Positions 1-9,888 of a stretch of DNA of 64,000 bases are shown here, piece after piece; position 1 is the first letter of the stretch, and every line of letters starts with the position of its first letter. Under the pieces are notes generated by a model that did no database searches, had not been told where the DNA came from, and saw only the letters and a list, made by a program, of their open reading frames with translations. This DNA is from Azospirillum sp. TSA2s (GTDB lineage Bacteria; Pseudomonadota; Alphaproteobacteria; Azospirillales; Azospirillaceae): the NCBI RefSeq assembly GCF_004923315.1, contig NZ_CP039645.1, positions 291,001 through 355,000 on the forward strand, written 5' to 3'. The translations under genes were made by a program, and so were the position numbers.

Positions 1-906
1 TTCCCATTCCAGCACCGCCCAGCCGTCGAAGCCGTACTCGGTCAATTTGGAGAAGATGCCGCGGAAATCGACCTGCCCGTCGCCCAGCGAGCGGAAGCGC
101 CCGGCCCGGTCCTTCCACGGCGCATAGCCGGAATAGACGCCCTGCCAGGGGGTCGGATTGAACTCCGCATCCTTGACGTGGAACATGCGGATGCGGTCGT
201 GGAAGACGTCGATGTAGCCGAGATAGTCAAGCTGCTGCAGCACGAAATGGCTGGGGTCGAACAGGATGTTGCAGCGCTCATGCCCGCCGACGCGGTCGAG
301 GAACATCTGGAAGGTCGTGCCGTCGAACAGATCCTCGCCGGGGTGGATCTCGTAGCAGAGATCGCAGCCGGCTTCGTCGAAGGCATCGAGGATCGGGCGC
401 CAGCGCTTCGCCAGTTCGTCGAAGGCGGTCTCGATCAGGCCCGGCGGGCGCTGCGGCCAGGGATAGAGGTAGGGCCATGCCAGTGCGCCGGAGAAGGTGG
501 CGTGGGCGGTCAGGCCGAGATTGGCCGATGCCTTGGCCGCGAGATGCAACTGCTCCACCGCCCAGGACTGCCGCGCGTCGGGGCGGCCGTGGACCTCCGC
601 CGGGGCGAAGCCATCGTAAAGCGCGTCATAGGCGGGGTGGACGGCGACGAGCTGGCCTTGCAAGTGGGTGGACAGCTCGGTCAGTTCGACGCCGGCGTCG
701 GCCAGGGTGCCCTTGACCTCGTCGCAGTAGGTCCGGCTGGTCGCGGCCTTTTGCAGGTCGAACAGGCGTCGGTCCCAGCTGGGGATCTGCACGCCCTTGA
801 AGCCGAGGCCGGCGGCCCAGCGGGCGATGGCGTCCAGCGAATTGAAGGGGGCCGCGTCGCCCGCGAACTGGGCGAGGAAGATCGCGGGGCCTTTGATGGT
901 CTTCAT
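1..906 (-). CDS. Sugar phosphate isomerase/epimerase, TIM barrel (3' end cut by window)
   Basis: The reading frame opens with ATG at 906 and stays open for 302 codons to base 1, so the C-terminus is missing. The protein reads as a xylose-isomerase-like TIM barrel. Metal-ligand-like positions are visible in EIHPGED (Glu about 186), FDPSHF (Asp about 217), FHVKD and the final LEWE, as in the IolE/YcjR group of sugar or inositol isomerases and epimerases. It is the last visible gene of the leftward ABC sugar operon, 221 bp behind the binding-protein gene, with a repeat element between them. It probably isomerises the imported sugar or polyol or a derivative of it. The exact substrate cannot be told. 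Family assignment is firm; the reaction is inferred. Confidence 0.85.
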   Translation of the reverse strand, partial: MKTIKGPAIFLAQFAGDAAPFNSLDAIARWAAGLGFKGVQIPSWDRRLFDLQKAATSRTYCDEVKGTLADAGVELTELSTHLQGQLVAVHPAYDALYDGFAPAEVHGRPDARQSWAVEQLHLAAKASANLGLTAHATFSGALAWPYLYPWPQRPPGLIETAFDELAKRWRPILDAFDEAGCDLCYEIHPGEDLFDGTTFQMFLDRVGGHERCNILFDPSHFVLQQLDYLGYIDVFHDRIRMFHVKDAEFNPTPWQGVYSGYAPWKDRAGRFRSLGDGQVDFRGIFSKLTEYGFDGWAVLEWE

Positions 907-945
907 GGGTTTTGGCTCCCCGGTTATTGGGGGGTACGGCCACTT

Positions 946-1111
946 GCCCCCACCCTAACCCTTCCCCGCTCTCGCGGGGGAGGGGACAAGTGCTTAGGCG
1001 GGACAGTGGCGGCAGTTCCTCCCCCGCCCAGCTCTCGCACAAAGCTACGCTTTGTGCTGACGCGGCAGGCGGACCGTAGGTCCGCTGAGAGCGGGGGAGG
1101 TTAGGTGGGGG
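946..1111. repeat. Palindromic intergenic repeat, long form (copy 1)
   Basis: This 166-bp element fills most of the gap between two operon genes. Its ends are inverted: CCCCCACCCTAACC at the left and GGTTAGGTGGGGG at the right. A G/C-rich hairpin (CCCCGC/GCGGGG type) lies inside the left half. Bases 1032-1091 form a 60-bp nested module bounded by CTCTC and GAGAG that holds two smaller hairpins, GCACAAAGC/GCTTTGTGC and GCGGACC/GGTCCGC. The module is absent from the copy at 4878-4981 and present in the copy at 18981-19145. No coding capacity is evident. It looks like a REP- or MITE-like non-autonomous element. Confidence 0.8.
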
Positions 1112-1127
1112 TCTAACGCCGCAAGGA

Positions 1128-2111
1128 TCAGTACGGCGAATCCGGGAAGTAGAACTCCTTGGCGTTCTCCTTGGTGATCAGCGCCGACGGGATGATGTGG
1201 GTCGCCGGCAGCTTGTCGCCCTTCAGGCGGGCTTCGGCGGTCATCTTGATGGCGTCGTAAATGAATTTCGGCGAATAGGACACGTCGGCGTGGATCAAGG
1301 GGTTGGAGCCGTCGAGGATGGTCTTCACCATCGTCTTCGACCCGGCGCCGCCGAACACCTCCTTGATGTCGGTGCGCTTGGCCTGCTCGATCGCCTTCAG
1401 CACGCCGAAGGCCATGTCGTCGTCGGCGGCCCAGATGACGTCGATGTCCTTGAAGCGGGTCAGGAAGTCCTGCGTCACCTTGAAGGCGTCGTCACGGTTC
1501 CAGTTGGCGTATTTGCCGTCGAGAATCTTGATGTCGGGATACTGCTTCAGCACGCCGGTGAAGGCCTCCCACCGCTCGTTGTCGAGCGTGGTCGGGATGC
1601 CGCGCAGGGCCACGATGTTGGCCTTGCCGTTGTATTTCTTGGCGATGTATTCGGCCGGGATGCGGCCGAAGGCGGTGTTGTCGCCGGCGATGTAGGCGTC
1701 CTGCGCGCTGGTGTCGGTCAGGCCGCGGTCGACCACGGTGACATAGACGCCCTTCTTCTTGGCCTGCATCACCGGCTGGGTCAGGGCGGCGGATTCGAAG
1801 GGGAAGATGACCAGCGAATTGATGCCGGTCACCGTCACCAGATCCTGAAGCTGGTTCGCCTGTTCCGGTGCGCCGCTGGCGGTCTTGACGGTGATCTTCA
1901 GGTTGGGATGGGCCTTTTCCAGCTCGGCCTTCGCCTGATTGGCCCACCAGACGATGCCGCCGGTGAAGCCGTGCGTGGCGGCGGGAATGCTGACGCCCAG
2001 CTTGACGGTGTCGGCCGCCAGGGCGAAGCCGCCGCCGAGGGCCACCGTCGCTGCCATGGCGAGGCCGGTGCCGAGCACAACACGTCGAGTATAACGAGCA
2101 ACTTCCGACAT
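1128..2111 (-). CDS. Sugar ABC transporter substrate-binding protein, ribose (RbsB) type
   Basis: A 327-residue periplasmic binding protein. The N-terminus carries a twin-arginine-like YTRRVVLGTG stretch, then a hydrophobic segment and an Ala-rich cleavage region (FALAAD). The mature part matches the two-lobed Peripla_BP_4 fold, with typical segments such as VKLGVSIPAATHGF near the start and IWAADDDMAFGVLKAIEQA in the second lobe. The ATG at 2111 follows a strong AAGGAGGAG ribosome site. It lies 24 bp behind the permease gene in the same operon. It should deliver a monosaccharide or polyol to the permease. The 14 bases around its start (GGAGAAACGTCATG) recur at 4710-4723, upstream of the ATPase gene. 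Confidence 0.92.
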   Translation of the reverse strand: MSEVARYTRRVVLGTGLAMAATVALGGGFALAADTVKLGVSIPAATHGFTGGIVWWANQAKAELEKAHPNLKITVKTASGAPEQANQLQDLVTVTGINSLVIFPFESAALTQPVMQAKKKGVYVTVVDRGLTDTSAQDAYIAGDNTAFGRIPAEYIAKKYNGKANIVALRGIPTTLDNERWEAFTGVLKQYPDIKILDGKYANWNRDDAFKVTQDFLTRFKDIDVIWAADDDMAFGVLKAIEQAKRTDIKEVFGGAGSKTMVKTILDGSNPLIHADVSYSPKFIYDAIKMTAEARLKGDKLPATHIIPSALITKENAKEFYFPDSPY

Positions 2112-2135
2112 GACGTTTCTCCTCCTTATCGTTTC

Positions 2136-3188
2136 TTACGGGCGCCGGCGCTGCAGGAAGGCGACGGCGATGATGACGCAGCCCTGGACCGCCGCGTTCA
2201 GATAGACGCTGATGATGCTGGTCAAGTTCAGGATGTTGCTGATGACCGACAGCAGGACCGCACCGATCACCGTCCCGGCGATCCGGCCCTCGCCCCCTTT
2301 GAAGGAGGTGCCGCCGACGATCACCGCGGCGATGGCCTCCAGCTCCCACAACAGTCCGGTGGTGGGGGAGGCGGAACCGAGGCGCGGCACATACAATACG
2401 GTCGCGATGCCGACGCAGACGCCGAGCAGCCCGTAGGTCAGCAGCTTCACCCGGTCGACGTCCACGGCGGCGAAGCGCGCCACCTGCTCGTTGGAGCCGA
2501 TGGCCTGGACATAGCGACCGAAGGCGGTGCGGTTCAGCAGAACGGCTCCCGCCACCGACACCGCCAGGAAGACCCAGACCGGCACCGGGAGGCCCAGCAG
2601 GCTGCCGTAATAGACGGGGCCGTAGGCGTCGGACAGGTCGTTGTCCAGCGTGATGGCGCCGCCGTCGGCCAGCCACGTCAGCACCGCGCGGAAGATGCCG
2701 AGCGTGCCCAGTGTGACGATGAAGGGTTCGATCCGGCCGCGCGTGATCAGAAAACCGTGCGCCAGCCCGAAACCGCCGCCCAGCAGCAGCGCGAACAAAA
2801 CGCCGAGGGCCACCACCGCGACCGGGGAGCCGACCGACGCGGCCAGCGCGTTCATCACCAGGATCATGCTGCCGGCGATCAGCGCCGCCATCGAACCAAC
2901 CGACAGGTCGATGCCGCCGGAGATGATGACGAAGCACATGCCGATGGAGATGATCCCGATGAAGGCCGTGCGGGTCAGCACGTTCATCAGGTTGCCCCAG
3001 GTCGCGAAATCCGGGTTCAGCGCCGTCCCGATCACCAGCAGCAGAACCAGTCCGACGACCGGGCCGAAGCGGTGCGGGTCGAAGCGGCGCGCCGGCTTTC
3101 GGGCGGACACCGCACGGACCTCAGCAGCGGGTGTTGGGGCGGGTGTGGGTGCTGATGTCGGTCCCGCTGGCATCTGTCCCGATGGCAT
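2136..3188 (-). CDS. Sugar ABC transporter permease, RbsC family
   Basis: About 350 residues with a Pro/Ala-rich cytoplasmic start and eight or more hydrophobic segments from residue 35 on (for example [14 protein letters not shown]). The middle contains [12 protein letters not shown], a hallmark of ribose/xylose-type BPD_transp_2 permeases, and [20 protein letters not shown] toward the end. The ATG at 3188 was chosen because GAGGAG lies about 10 bases upstream; a TTG at 3194 and an ATG at 3173 are alternatives. The start lies 68 bases inside the ATPase gene, so the two are probably translationally coupled. It forms the membrane channel of the importer. Confidence 0.92.
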   Translation of the reverse strand: MPSGQMPAGPTSAPTPAPTPAAEVRAVSARKPARRFDPHRFGPVVGLVLLLVIGTALNPDFATWGNLMNVLTRTAFIGIISIGMCFVIISGGIDLSVGSMAALIAGSMILVMNALAASVGSPVAVVALGVLFALLLGGGFGLAHGFLITRGRIEPFIVTLGTLGIFRAVLTWLADGGAITLDNDLSDAYGPVYYGSLLGLPVPVWVFLAVSVAGAVLLNRTAFGRYVQAIGSNEQVARFAAVDVDRVKLLTYGLLGVCVGIATVLYVPRLGSASPTTGLLWELEAIAAVIVGGTSFKGGEGRIAGTVIGAVLLSVISNILNLTSIISVYLNAAVQGCVIIAVAFLQRRRP

Positions 3189-4650
3189 GGGCAATCAACT
3201 CCTCTTCGCTGAGCCGGTCGGCGGGCACGGTCGCGGTCACCCGCCGCCCGCGCATCACGATCACCCGGTGGCAGAGCCCGATCAGTTCGATCAGTTCCGA
3301 TGAAATGACGATCACGCCGCGCCCTTCGGCGGCCAGCCGCGCGATCAGGAAATAGATGTCCCGCTTGGCGCCGACATCGACGCCGCGCGTCGGCTCGTCC
3401 AGCACGAAGACGCGGGGGTCCGGCTCCAGGAACTTGGCGATGGCGAGCTTCTGCTGGTTGCCGCCGGAGAGCGACGACGCCTTTCCCTGCGGATCGCCGC
3501 GGATACCGAAGCTGGTCACCGCATGCTCCAGCGCCCGGTCCTCCGACGCCGGCGACAGCAGCGGGTGGGCGTGGTGGCGCAGTGTCATCAGGGTCAGGTT
3601 GTCGCGCAGGCTCATGCCGACATGCAGGCCCTTGCCCTTGCGGTCCTCGCTGAGATAGGTCAGGCCATTGCGCATGGCCTCGCGCGGATTGCGCAAGCGA
3701 ACCGGGCGGCCACCGATCTCGACGGTTCCGGCGCTGCGCGGGCGCAAGCCCAGGATGCCCTCGAACAGTTCGGTGCGGCCGGCGCCGACCAGACCGGCGA
3801 AGCCCAGGATCTCGCCGGGGTGGAGATCGAAGCCGACATCCTCCGCCCAGCCGGGAACCGTCAGGCCGCGCACCGCCATCAGCGGCTTGCCGAGGGCCGG
3901 GATGTGCTTGTCCGGGAACATGTCGGTCAGCTCGCGGCCGACCATCAGCGTCGCCATGCGCTGACGCGGCGTTTCGGCCGTGGGGGCGCGGGCGACGAAG
4001 CGGCCGTCGCGCATCACGATCACCTCGTCGGTGATACGCTCCACCTCGTCCAGCTTGTGGGAGATGTAGACGATGGTGACGCCGTCCCGGCGCAGCCGCT
4101 CGATCAGCCCGAACAGCCGGTCGCATTCGGACGGGGTCAGACTGGCGGTCGGCTCGTCCATGATCAGCAGGCGGGCGTTGCGCAGCTGCGCCTTGGCGAT
4201 CTCCACCAGTTGCTTTTCGGCGACGATCAGGTCGCGCACCTTGGTGTCGGGGTCGCCGTCGAAGCCGACCTGACGCAGGGCTTCGGCCGCCCGCGCGCGC
4301 ATGGCGCGGTCGTCGAGCAGCCAGCCGCGCTTGATCTCGTGGCCGAGGAACATGTTCTGGGCGACGGTGAGATCGTCGGCGAGGCTGAGTTCCTGGTGGA
4401 TCAGCACGATTCCGCGCTTTTCGGCGTCGCGGGAGTTTTTGAACGTTACCGGCTCGCCATCGATGCGAACTGTGCCGGAGGTCGGCGCATGATAGCCGGC
4501 GAGGATCTTCATCAGCGTGGATTTGCCGGCGCCATTTTCGCCCAGCAGCCCATGCACCCGGCCGGGATGCAGGTCGAAGCCGACGCCGTGCAGGACGCGC
4601 ACGGAACCGAATTCCTTGGTGATGCCGTCGAAGGCGACATGCAGGCTCAT
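3121..4650 (-). CDS. Sugar ABC transporter ATP-binding protein, double-cassette RbsA/MglA type
   Basis: A 509-residue protein with two fused ATPase cassettes, the usual size for the carbohydrate-uptake CUT2 family. Cassette one has Walker [10 protein letters not shown] near residue 38 and Walker [12 protein letters not shown]. Cassette two has a degenerate P-loop ([10 protein letters not shown]), signature LSGGNQQK and Walker [13 protein letters not shown], the standard asymmetry of RbsA/MglA proteins. ATG at 4650 follows AGGAGGT with good spacing; longer upstream frames run into the repeat and were rejected. It is the first main gene of the leftward operon and is divergent from the ROK regulator. 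It powers uptake of the same unknown sugar. Confidence 0.94.
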   Translation of the reverse strand: MSLHVAFDGITKEFGSVRVLHGVGFDLHPGRVHGLLGENGAGKSTLMKILAGYHAPTSGTVRIDGEPVTFKNSRDAEKRGIVLIHQELSLADDLTVAQNMFLGHEIKRGWLLDDRAMRARAAEALRQVGFDGDPDTKVRDLIVAEKQLVEIAKAQLRNARLLIMDEPTASLTPSECDRLFGLIERLRRDGVTIVYISHKLDEVERITDEVIVMRDGRFVARAPTAETPRQRMATLMVGRELTDMFPDKHIPALGKPLMAVRGLTVPGWAEDVGFDLHPGEILGFAGLVGAGRTELFEGILGLRPRSAGTVEIGGRPVRLRNPREAMRNGLTYLSEDRKGKGLHVGMSLRDNLTLMTLRHHAHPLLSPASEDRALEHAVTSFGIRGDPQGKASSLSGGNQQKLAIAKFLEPDPRVFVLDEPTRGVDVGAKRDIYFLIARLAAEGRGVIVISSELIELIGLCHRVIVMRGRRVTATVPADRLSEEELIAHAIGTDASGTDISTHTRPNTRC

Positions 4651-4712
4651 GGCTCCGCACCTCCTGACGGCCTTTCCACCGGCCGCGTTGCGGCGGGGCG
4701 GATGCCGTCCAT
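4647..4712 (-). CDS. Possible 21-codon upstream reading frame coupled to the ATPase start
   Basis: An ATG at 4712 is preceded by GGGAGAAACGTC and opens a 21-codon frame starting MDGIRPAATRP. Its TGA overlaps the ATPase ATG as ATGA. The sequence around this ATG repeats the ribosome-binding context of the binding-protein gene (shared 14-mer GGAGAAACGTCATG). It could couple translation of the ATPase gene, or be a relic of a duplicated gene start. No family resemblance is visible and expression is unproven. Confidence 0.3.
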   Translation of the reverse strand: MDGIRPAATRPVERPSGGAEP

Positions 4713-4807
4713 GACGTTTCTCCCACTGCGGAGCGTGTCGTCCCGCAAGACGCCGCTTCGTTCGTTGAGCGGATGGTAAGCCCGGTGCTTTGGACAGACA
4801 ATGGACG

Positions 4808-4832
4808 ACTTTGAACATAATTTGGCAAAAGT
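4808..4832. promoter_or_regulatory. Candidate ROK operator in the divergent promoter region
   Basis: In the gap between the divergent transporter and ROK genes lies ACTTTG, 12 A/T-rich bases, then CAAAAGT, an imperfect inverted repeat. ROK repressors such as XylR and NagC bind A/T-rich dyads with TTTG/CAAA-like arms. The position fits autoregulation plus control of the transporter operon. The symmetry is imperfect, so this is a weak call. Confidence 0.3.
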
Positions 4833-4877
4833 GGGGTGGGTGTGGTAGGGATGGGGTGGGGGAAAGTGCGGACTCTT

Positions 4878-4981
4878 GCCCCCACCCCAACCCTCCCCCG
4901 CTGGGCGGGGGAGGGGGCAGTGCTGATGCGGAAAGGCAGCGGCAGTCCCTCCTCCGCCCAGCGGGGGAGGTTAGGTGGGGG
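4878..4981. repeat. Palindromic intergenic repeat, short form (copy 2)
   Basis: This 104-bp copy has the same ends as the other two (GCCCCCACC at the left, GGTTAGGTGGGGG at the right) and the internal CCTCCCCCGC/GCGGGGGAGG palindromes. It lacks the 60-bp CTCTC...GAGAG module found in the other two copies; CGCCCAG is joined directly to CGGGGGAGG. It ends 34 bp before the ROK regulator start. Confidence 0.8.
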
Positions 4982-5015
4982 TCTAACCCCGCAAGAATCA
5001 GAAAGGCACCCTTCG

Positions 5016-6248
5016 ATGGTTGACTGGCAACGTCTGTCGGACGGCGAGCGCGCCCTGCTGGAGCGGTTGTTCTGGGCCGGCGGGCTGTCGCGCGGCGAAC
5101 TGGCGGCGTCGGTCGACTTTTCCAAGAGCAAGGCCAATCTCGCCATTTCCAGCCTGATCGGCCGCGAACTGATCGAGGAGGGCGGGGTGCAGCCGTCTTC
5201 GGGCGGGCGGCGGCCGGAGGTGCTGCGGCTGAGCCACCGGATAGGGGTGCTGGCGGGGATCGACATCGGCGCCACCAGCGTCGACGTGGCGCTGCTCGCC
5301 CCCGACATGACGGTGCTGGACCACCGGTCGGAACCGGCGGATGTGCGCGACGGGCCGGTGGCGGTGTTCGGGCGGGTGCGGACGCTGCTGCGCGAGGCGC
5401 GGGAGCGGCTGGGCATCGGGCCGGCGCGGGTGCTGGGCATCGGCGTCGGCGTGCCGGGGCCGGTCGCCTTCGGCAGCGGGACGCTGGTCAACCCGCCGCT
5501 GCTGCCGGGTTGGGAGAGCTTCTCGATCCGCGAATGCCTGGCGGAGGAGTATGCCGCGCCGGTCTTCGTCGACAACGATGTGAACATCATGGCGCTGGGC
5601 ACCCATTGGCGCCTGCACGGCCAGCTTCAGAACTTCCTGGTCATCAAGATCGGCACCGGCATCGGCTGCGGCATCATCTGCCACGGCATGGTCTATCGCG
5701 GGCGGGACGGTTCGGCGGGGGATGTCGGGCATATCTGCGTCGATCCCCACGGGCCCGTCTGCCATTGCGGCAATGCCGGCTGCGTCGAGGCGATGGCGGC
5801 CGGCCCGGCCATCGCCCGCATGGCGGAGGACGCGGCGCGCGCCGGCGAGAGCCCGCGGCTGATGGAGGTGCTGGAGCGGAACGGGCATCTCACCACCGTC
5901 GATCTCGGCAATGCCAGCCGGGCGGGCGACGCGGCGGCCAACGCCATCGTACAACAGGCCGGCGGCCATATCGGGCGGATGCTGGCGGCGGTGGTCAATT
6001 TCTTCAACCCGTCGCACATCTTCATCGGCGGCGGTGTCGCGCGGATCGGGCCGCTGTTGCTGGCCTCGATCCGGCAGAGCGTCTATCAGCGCTCCCTCGC
6101 CCTCTCCACCCGGCATCTCGACATCCAGTATGTGCCGGAGGTCGAGAGCGCCGGGGTGATCGGTGCGGCGGTGATGGCGGTTCAGGAAACCATGCTGGCC
6201 GGTACCGGGCTGACTGGCACCGGCGTCACGCCGCGCGAACGGCGGTGA
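5016..6248 (+). CDS. ROK family transcriptional regulator / sugar kinase-like protein
   Basis: 410 residues. A winged-helix DNA-binding region occupies roughly residues 1-75 ([20 protein letters not shown] is helix-turn-helix-like). An ASKHA-fold ROK domain follows, with phosphate-binding [22 protein letters not shown], the zinc-binding [10 protein letters not shown] motif, and [10 protein letters not shown] near the end. The HTH makes it a regulator rather than a pure kinase. It is divergent from the sugar ABC operon, the usual arrangement for a sugar-responsive repressor of that operon. ATG at 5016 was chosen because the HTH begins soon after; upstream in-frame sequence is the repeat. Its 3' end overlaps the convergent chemoreceptor gene by 23 bases. 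Confidence 0.9.
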   Translation: MVDWQRLSDGERALLERLFWAGGLSRGELAASVDFSKSKANLAISSLIGRELIEEGGVQPSSGGRRPEVLRLSHRIGVLAGIDIGATSVDVALLAPDMTVLDHRSEPADVRDGPVAVFGRVRTLLREARERLGIGPARVLGIGVGVPGPVAFGSGTLVNPPLLPGWESFSIRECLAEEYAAPVFVDNDVNIMALGTHWRLHGQLQNFLVIKIGTGIGCGIICHGMVYRGRDGSAGDVGHICVDPHGPVCHCGNAGCVEAMAAGPAIARMAEDAARAGESPRLMEVLERNGHLTTVDLGNASRAGDAAANAIVQQAGGHIGRMLAAVVNFFNPSHIFIGGGVARIGPLLLASIRQSVYQRSLALSTRHLDIQYVPEVESAGVIGAAVMAVQETMLAGTGLTGTGVTPRERR

Positions 6249-8328
6249 TGAAGCTGGTGACCTCGCCGCGCAGGGTCTCGGCCTCGCGCGCGAGGCTGCT
6301 GGCGGCGTCCAGCACCTCGGTGGCGGCGGAGCCGGTTTCCAGCACCGCATGATTGACGCCGACGATGGTGGAGGAGACCTCGGTGGTGCCGCGCGCCGCC
6401 TCCGTCACATTGCCGGCGATGTCGCGGGTGGCCGCGCCCTGCTCCTCGATGGCGGCGGCGATGGTGGTGGTGATCTCGCTGATGCGGCCGATGGTCTGGC
6501 CGATGCCGGCGATGGCGTCCTGGGCGCCGCCGGTGGCCTGCTGGATCTCCTTCACCTTGGCCTGGATCTCGTCGGTGGCGCGGGCGGTCTGGCTGGCCAG
6601 CGCCTTGACCTCGCCCGCCACGACGGCGAAGCCCTTGCCCGCTTCACCCGCACGCGCGGCTTCGATGGTGGCGTTCAGCGCCAGCAGGTTGGTTTGCGCG
6701 GCGATGGTGTTGATCATCTCCACCACATGGCCGATCTGGTCCGCCGCCTCCACCAGCATCCGCATGGTGCTGTTGGTCCGTTCGGCCTGGGTCACCGCCT
6801 CGCCCGAGATGCGGGTGGAGGCGGCGATCTGACGGCCGATCTCAAGGATGGAGGCCGACAGCTCCTCCGTCGCCGAGGCCACGGTCTGCACGTTGGCCGA
6901 CGCCTGTTCGGAAGCCGCGGCGACGGCGGTCGCCTGGGCGCTCGCCTGAGTCGCGGTGGTGGACATGGCGCCGGCGGTGCCCTGCATCTCGGTGGCGGCG
7001 GAGGCGACGGTCTCCACGATGTGCATCGCCTTGGCGTCGAAGTCGCGCATCAGCGCTTCCAGCCGGGCGGCCCGCGCCTCCTTGGAGGCCTGTTCGCGGG
7101 CCTGTTCCGCCGCCAGACGGTCGGCGATGATCATGCTGTCGCGGAAGACGGTGACGGTCGCCGCCATGCCGCCGATCTCGTCGGCACGGCCAAGGCCGGG
7201 GATCGCCACCGCCATGTCGCGGTCGGCCAGACGGCGCATCGCCTCGGTCATCGAACGGATCGGGTCGCTGACCCGGCGCTTGGCGACGATCAGGCCGGCG
7301 ACGGTCAGCAGCACGGCGGCCAGCACCAGCAGGCCGGCGATGACGGCGTCGCGGGTGGCGCGCGCGGCCTGCGATTCGGAGCGGACGACCATCCGGTCCA
7401 CCGCCGCCAGCGCGGCATCGACGATGTAGCCCTGGCTGGCGGTGTCCTGCCGGCGCAGCGTGCCGATCTCCACCGGCGAGGGACGGCCCTCGGCAAGGGC
7501 GGCGAGCACCGCCTTGCGCTGATCGACCAGCGGACCTTCGAAATTCACCTTGGCCTTCTCGACCGCCTCGCGGATGGAGTCCGGCGTGTCGGGGCGGGAC
7601 GCCGATTCCTTGACCAGGGCCCAGGCCTGCACGGTACGGCCGATGGCCTCCGCCACCGCCTGCGCGTCGGCCGGCGTCCAGGCCTGGCCGGTGGCGACGG
7701 CGGTCTGGATGCGCAGCGCCATGCCGCCGGCGTTCAGGCGGGTGTTCCAGGCGGCGCGCTTGATGCCCAGCAGATGGTCGACCACCGGATCGGCCAGCTT
7801 CAGCGAGCCGTCGAGCAGGTCGGTGGCGGCGGTCAGCGCGTCGAGATAGGCGACCGGCGCCGTCGCCCAGGCGTCCGCCACCGCCGGATCGCGCGAGGCC
7901 TTGCGCTGGCGCACCGCGCCATCGGCCTGCTGGCGCAGGGCGGCAAGCGTGTCGTGGGTGGCGCGCAGTTTGTCGGCCGCTGACGGCAGGCCGGGCAGGT
8001 CGAGAGTGGCGAGCTTGGCGGCGATGGCGGCGTAACCAGCCTCCGCCACCGCGCGGTTGGCGGCGATGTCGCGCAGTTCGGCATCGCCGGCCGCCTCCTC
8101 CGCCCCCAGTGCCGGACCGACCAGACCGCGCTCCAGACGGATCGCCAGCAGCGTGCGCAGCAGGTCGCGGCTGGTCTCGCTGAGCGTGGCGACACGGTGG
8201 GCGTTGCGGGTGCGGTCCACGACGTCGACCAGCATGTGGCTGCTGGTGGCGATCAGCAGCAGGCCCAGCGCGGCGACGACAAGTCCAAGGGTGGCGCGGA
8301 TCGACAGCCGCGAGAGGAGCGTGATCAT
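6226..8328 (-). CDS. Methyl-accepting chemotaxis protein
   Basis: 700 residues. TM1 is at about 13-33 ([20 protein letters not shown]). A long periplasmic helical region up to about residue 330 is rich in Ala/Leu/Arg. TM2 ([20 protein letters not shown]) is followed by HAMP ([20 protein letters not shown]) and a full MCP signalling domain. The hairpin tip reads [39 protein letters not shown] (cited here in parts: [10 protein letters not shown] and [10 protein letters not shown]). The ligand is unknown. It faces the ROK gene tail to tail. ATG at 8328 is preceded by a weak AGGAA. No CheR/CheB docking pentapeptide is visible at the end. Confidence 0.93.
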   Translation of the reverse strand: MITLLSRLSIRATLGLVVAALGLLLIATSSHMLVDVVDRTRNAHRVATLSETSRDLLRTLLAIRLERGLVGPALGAEEAAGDAELRDIAANRAVAEAGYAAIAAKLATLDLPGLPSAADKLRATHDTLAALRQQADGAVRQRKASRDPAVADAWATAPVAYLDALTAATDLLDGSLKLADPVVDHLLGIKRAAWNTRLNAGGMALRIQTAVATGQAWTPADAQAVAEAIGRTVQAWALVKESASRPDTPDSIREAVEKAKVNFEGPLVDQRKAVLAALAEGRPSPVEIGTLRRQDTASQGYIVDAALAAVDRMVVRSESQAARATRDAVIAGLLVLAAVLLTVAGLIVAKRRVSDPIRSMTEAMRRLADRDMAVAIPGLGRADEIGGMAATVTVFRDSMIIADRLAAEQAREQASKEARAARLEALMRDFDAKAMHIVETVASAATEMQGTAGAMSTTATQASAQATAVAAASEQASANVQTVASATEELSASILEIGRQIAASTRISGEAVTQAERTNSTMRMLVEAADQIGHVVEMINTIAAQTNLLALNATIEAARAGEAGKGFAVVAGEVKALASQTARATDEIQAKVKEIQQATGGAQDAIAGIGQTIGRISEITTTIAAAIEEQGAATRDIAGNVTEAARGTTEVSSTIVGVNHAVLETGSAATEVLDAASSLAREAETLRGEVTSFITAVRAA

Positions 8329-8610
8329 GGTCGATTCCTGTTTGTGCGAAGAGTTCGAGCCGTCGCGGAACGGGCGCTGTCCGGAAAGAGGTCTGGATGT
8401 GAGCCAGAGACGTTGATGGAAACCGAATCGTCCTTTCGGCTCAGCCCCTATTGACAGCGGCCGGCATGGTCCGCGACGGCATCTCTCCGGCGTTGATATA
8501 TTAATATGCTAAAACTGCGTGGATTGAGATAGCAGATAAATTCGAAGCATGGATCAAAATGCCGCATGAGGACTGCGGAAGTATTTGACCGTAATTTAAA
8601 ATAAACGCTC
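8329..8610. other. 282-bp gap with an A/T-rich tract
   Basis: No gene is seen. Bases 8490-8610 are strikingly A/T-rich for this window and include the 10-bp palindrome ATATTAATAT at 8498-8507. Both flanking genes run leftward, so the gap should hold the chemoreceptor promoter and the end of the DUF5666 transcript. No hairpin followed by a T-run was found. Confidence 0.5.
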
Positions 8611-9888
8611 TTAGAAACGCGCGCCCCTGCCGCCGGGGCCACCACCCGGTCCTCCATCAGGGCCGCCGCCAAATCCGCCGCGAGGGCCGCTGTGCGGAGA
8701 ACCGCCGCCTGGAACACCGCCGCCCGGTCCCCGGCCGGGACCGCCGAATGCACCGCCCGGACCGGGGGAACCGCCAACGGGGCCGGGGGGCGGCGCCGCT
8801 CCGGGACGGGCGCGCATGCCGTCGACCGGACCATCCGGCCCCTCCATGCCGGGCGCGTCCGGTCCCGGCATTCCGTCGGAGCGCATGCCCTCTGGCCGCA
8901 TGCCCGCGCCTGCCAACCCGGCGGCGCGGTCGGCGGGATCGGTGCCGGGCAGCGACCGGCCGCCCAGATGCGGCGCTCCGAAGGCCCGTCCGCCGCCGAA
9001 CCCGCCGCCGGAGGTGACCACACTGTCGATCACCACCCGTGCCGGCGCGGCGATGCCGCTTGCCCGGTCGATGCGCGGTCCGCCCGGCGCGACGGTCTGG
9101 CCGGAGCCGTCCACATAGGTTTCGACCGACAGGGCATTGACCGTGGTGCCGAAGGGGTTGAAGGGATCGGGCTCCACCGTCAGCGCCGCACTGCCATCGG
9201 CTCCTCCAGCGGCAGCGCCGGTGACGCGCACCATGCCGCCCACCTCCGGCAGTCTGCCGTCGAGCCCCCGGCCGCGGGACAGCGTCAGGCCGGCGACGGT
9301 CAGCGTCTTCGGCGTGACGGCATCGAGCCGGCCGCGCAGAACCCAGCCGCGCGCCGGATCCCAGGGATCGACACGGCTGGCGTCGATCACGCCGTCGGGA
9401 CGGCGCAGGCCGGAGACGGCAACCCAGCGTCCGGGCGTGAGCGCGGTGGTGCCCTCGGCCTCGGCGAGGTCGATGCGCTGGCCCAGCACCAGCGCGCCGC
9501 CGGCCGTCGTCCGGTCCACCGGGCCGGCGACGGCGAAGCGCACGTCCAGCGTTTGCGCGGTCAGGCCGGTCGGCCCGCCGGGCGCGGCGGTCATGGCGAC
9601 GGTCTGGCCGATGCGGACATCGCCGGGCTGCGCCGGACGGCCTTCGATCCGCACGGTGGTGGTCGGCGGCAGATCGACCCGCAGGCCGTTGACCCAGACG
9701 CTGCCGAACGCGGTGACCGTGCCGACGATGCCGGTGCCGCCGATGCCGCGGTCGGTCACGGACACGCCGGTGCCGCCGATGCCGCGGTCCGCCAGCCCGG
9801 CAACCCCGCCAGGGGAGGGGGTGGGACCGCAGCCGGCGGCCAGCAGCAGCGTCAGCAGCAGGGTTCGGGCGAGGGGCTTGCGGGTCAC
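8611..9888 (-). CDS. DUF5666-type lipoprotein with Gly/Pro-rich tail
   Basis: 425 residues from a GTG at 9888. A lipoprotein signal ends at LLLAAGC (Cys 20). Next comes a duplicated DRGIGGTG motif and then repeated small beta-rich units (GIVGTVTAFGSVWVNG, VLRGRLDAVTPKTLTVAG) typical of DUF5666. The last 130 residues or so are a low-complexity Gly/Pro/Met tail. The GTG overlaps the stop of the upstream DUF6502 gene as GTGA, so the two are probably co-translated. Function is unknown; the cell-envelope location is inferred from the lipobox. The glycine tail may be exposed or disordered. Confidence 0.8.
   Translation of the reverse strand: MTRKPLARTLLLTLLLAAGCGPTPSPGGVAGLADRGIGGTGVSVTDRGIGGTGIVGTVTAFGSVWVNGLRVDLPPTTTVRIEGRPAQPGDVRIGQTVAMTAAPGGPTGLTAQTLDVRFAVAGPVDRTTAGGALVLGQRIDLAEAEGTTALTPGRWVAVSGLRRPDGVIDASRVDPWDPARGWVLRGRLDAVTPKTLTVAGLTLSRGRGLDGRLPEVGGMVRVTGAAAGGADGSAALTVEPDPFNPFGTTVNALSVETYVDGSGQTVAPGGPRIDRASGIAAPARVVIDSVVTSGGGFGGGRAFGAPHLGGRSLPGTDPADRAAGLAGAGMRPEGMRSDGMPGPDAPGMEGPDGPVDGMRARPGAAPPPGPVGGSPGPGGAFGGPGRGPGGGVPGGGSPHSGPRGGFGGGPDGGPGGGPGGRGARF

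Noticed and set aside
178-1104. 308-codon rightward frame at the left edge
   Set aside because: Antisense to the TIM-barrel isomerase gene; its end is translated repeat sequence.
3032-5602. 856-codon open frame across the ATPase and ROK genes
   Set aside because: Out of frame with the ATPase, crosses the divergent promoter and repeat, and has low-complexity Ser/Arg composition.
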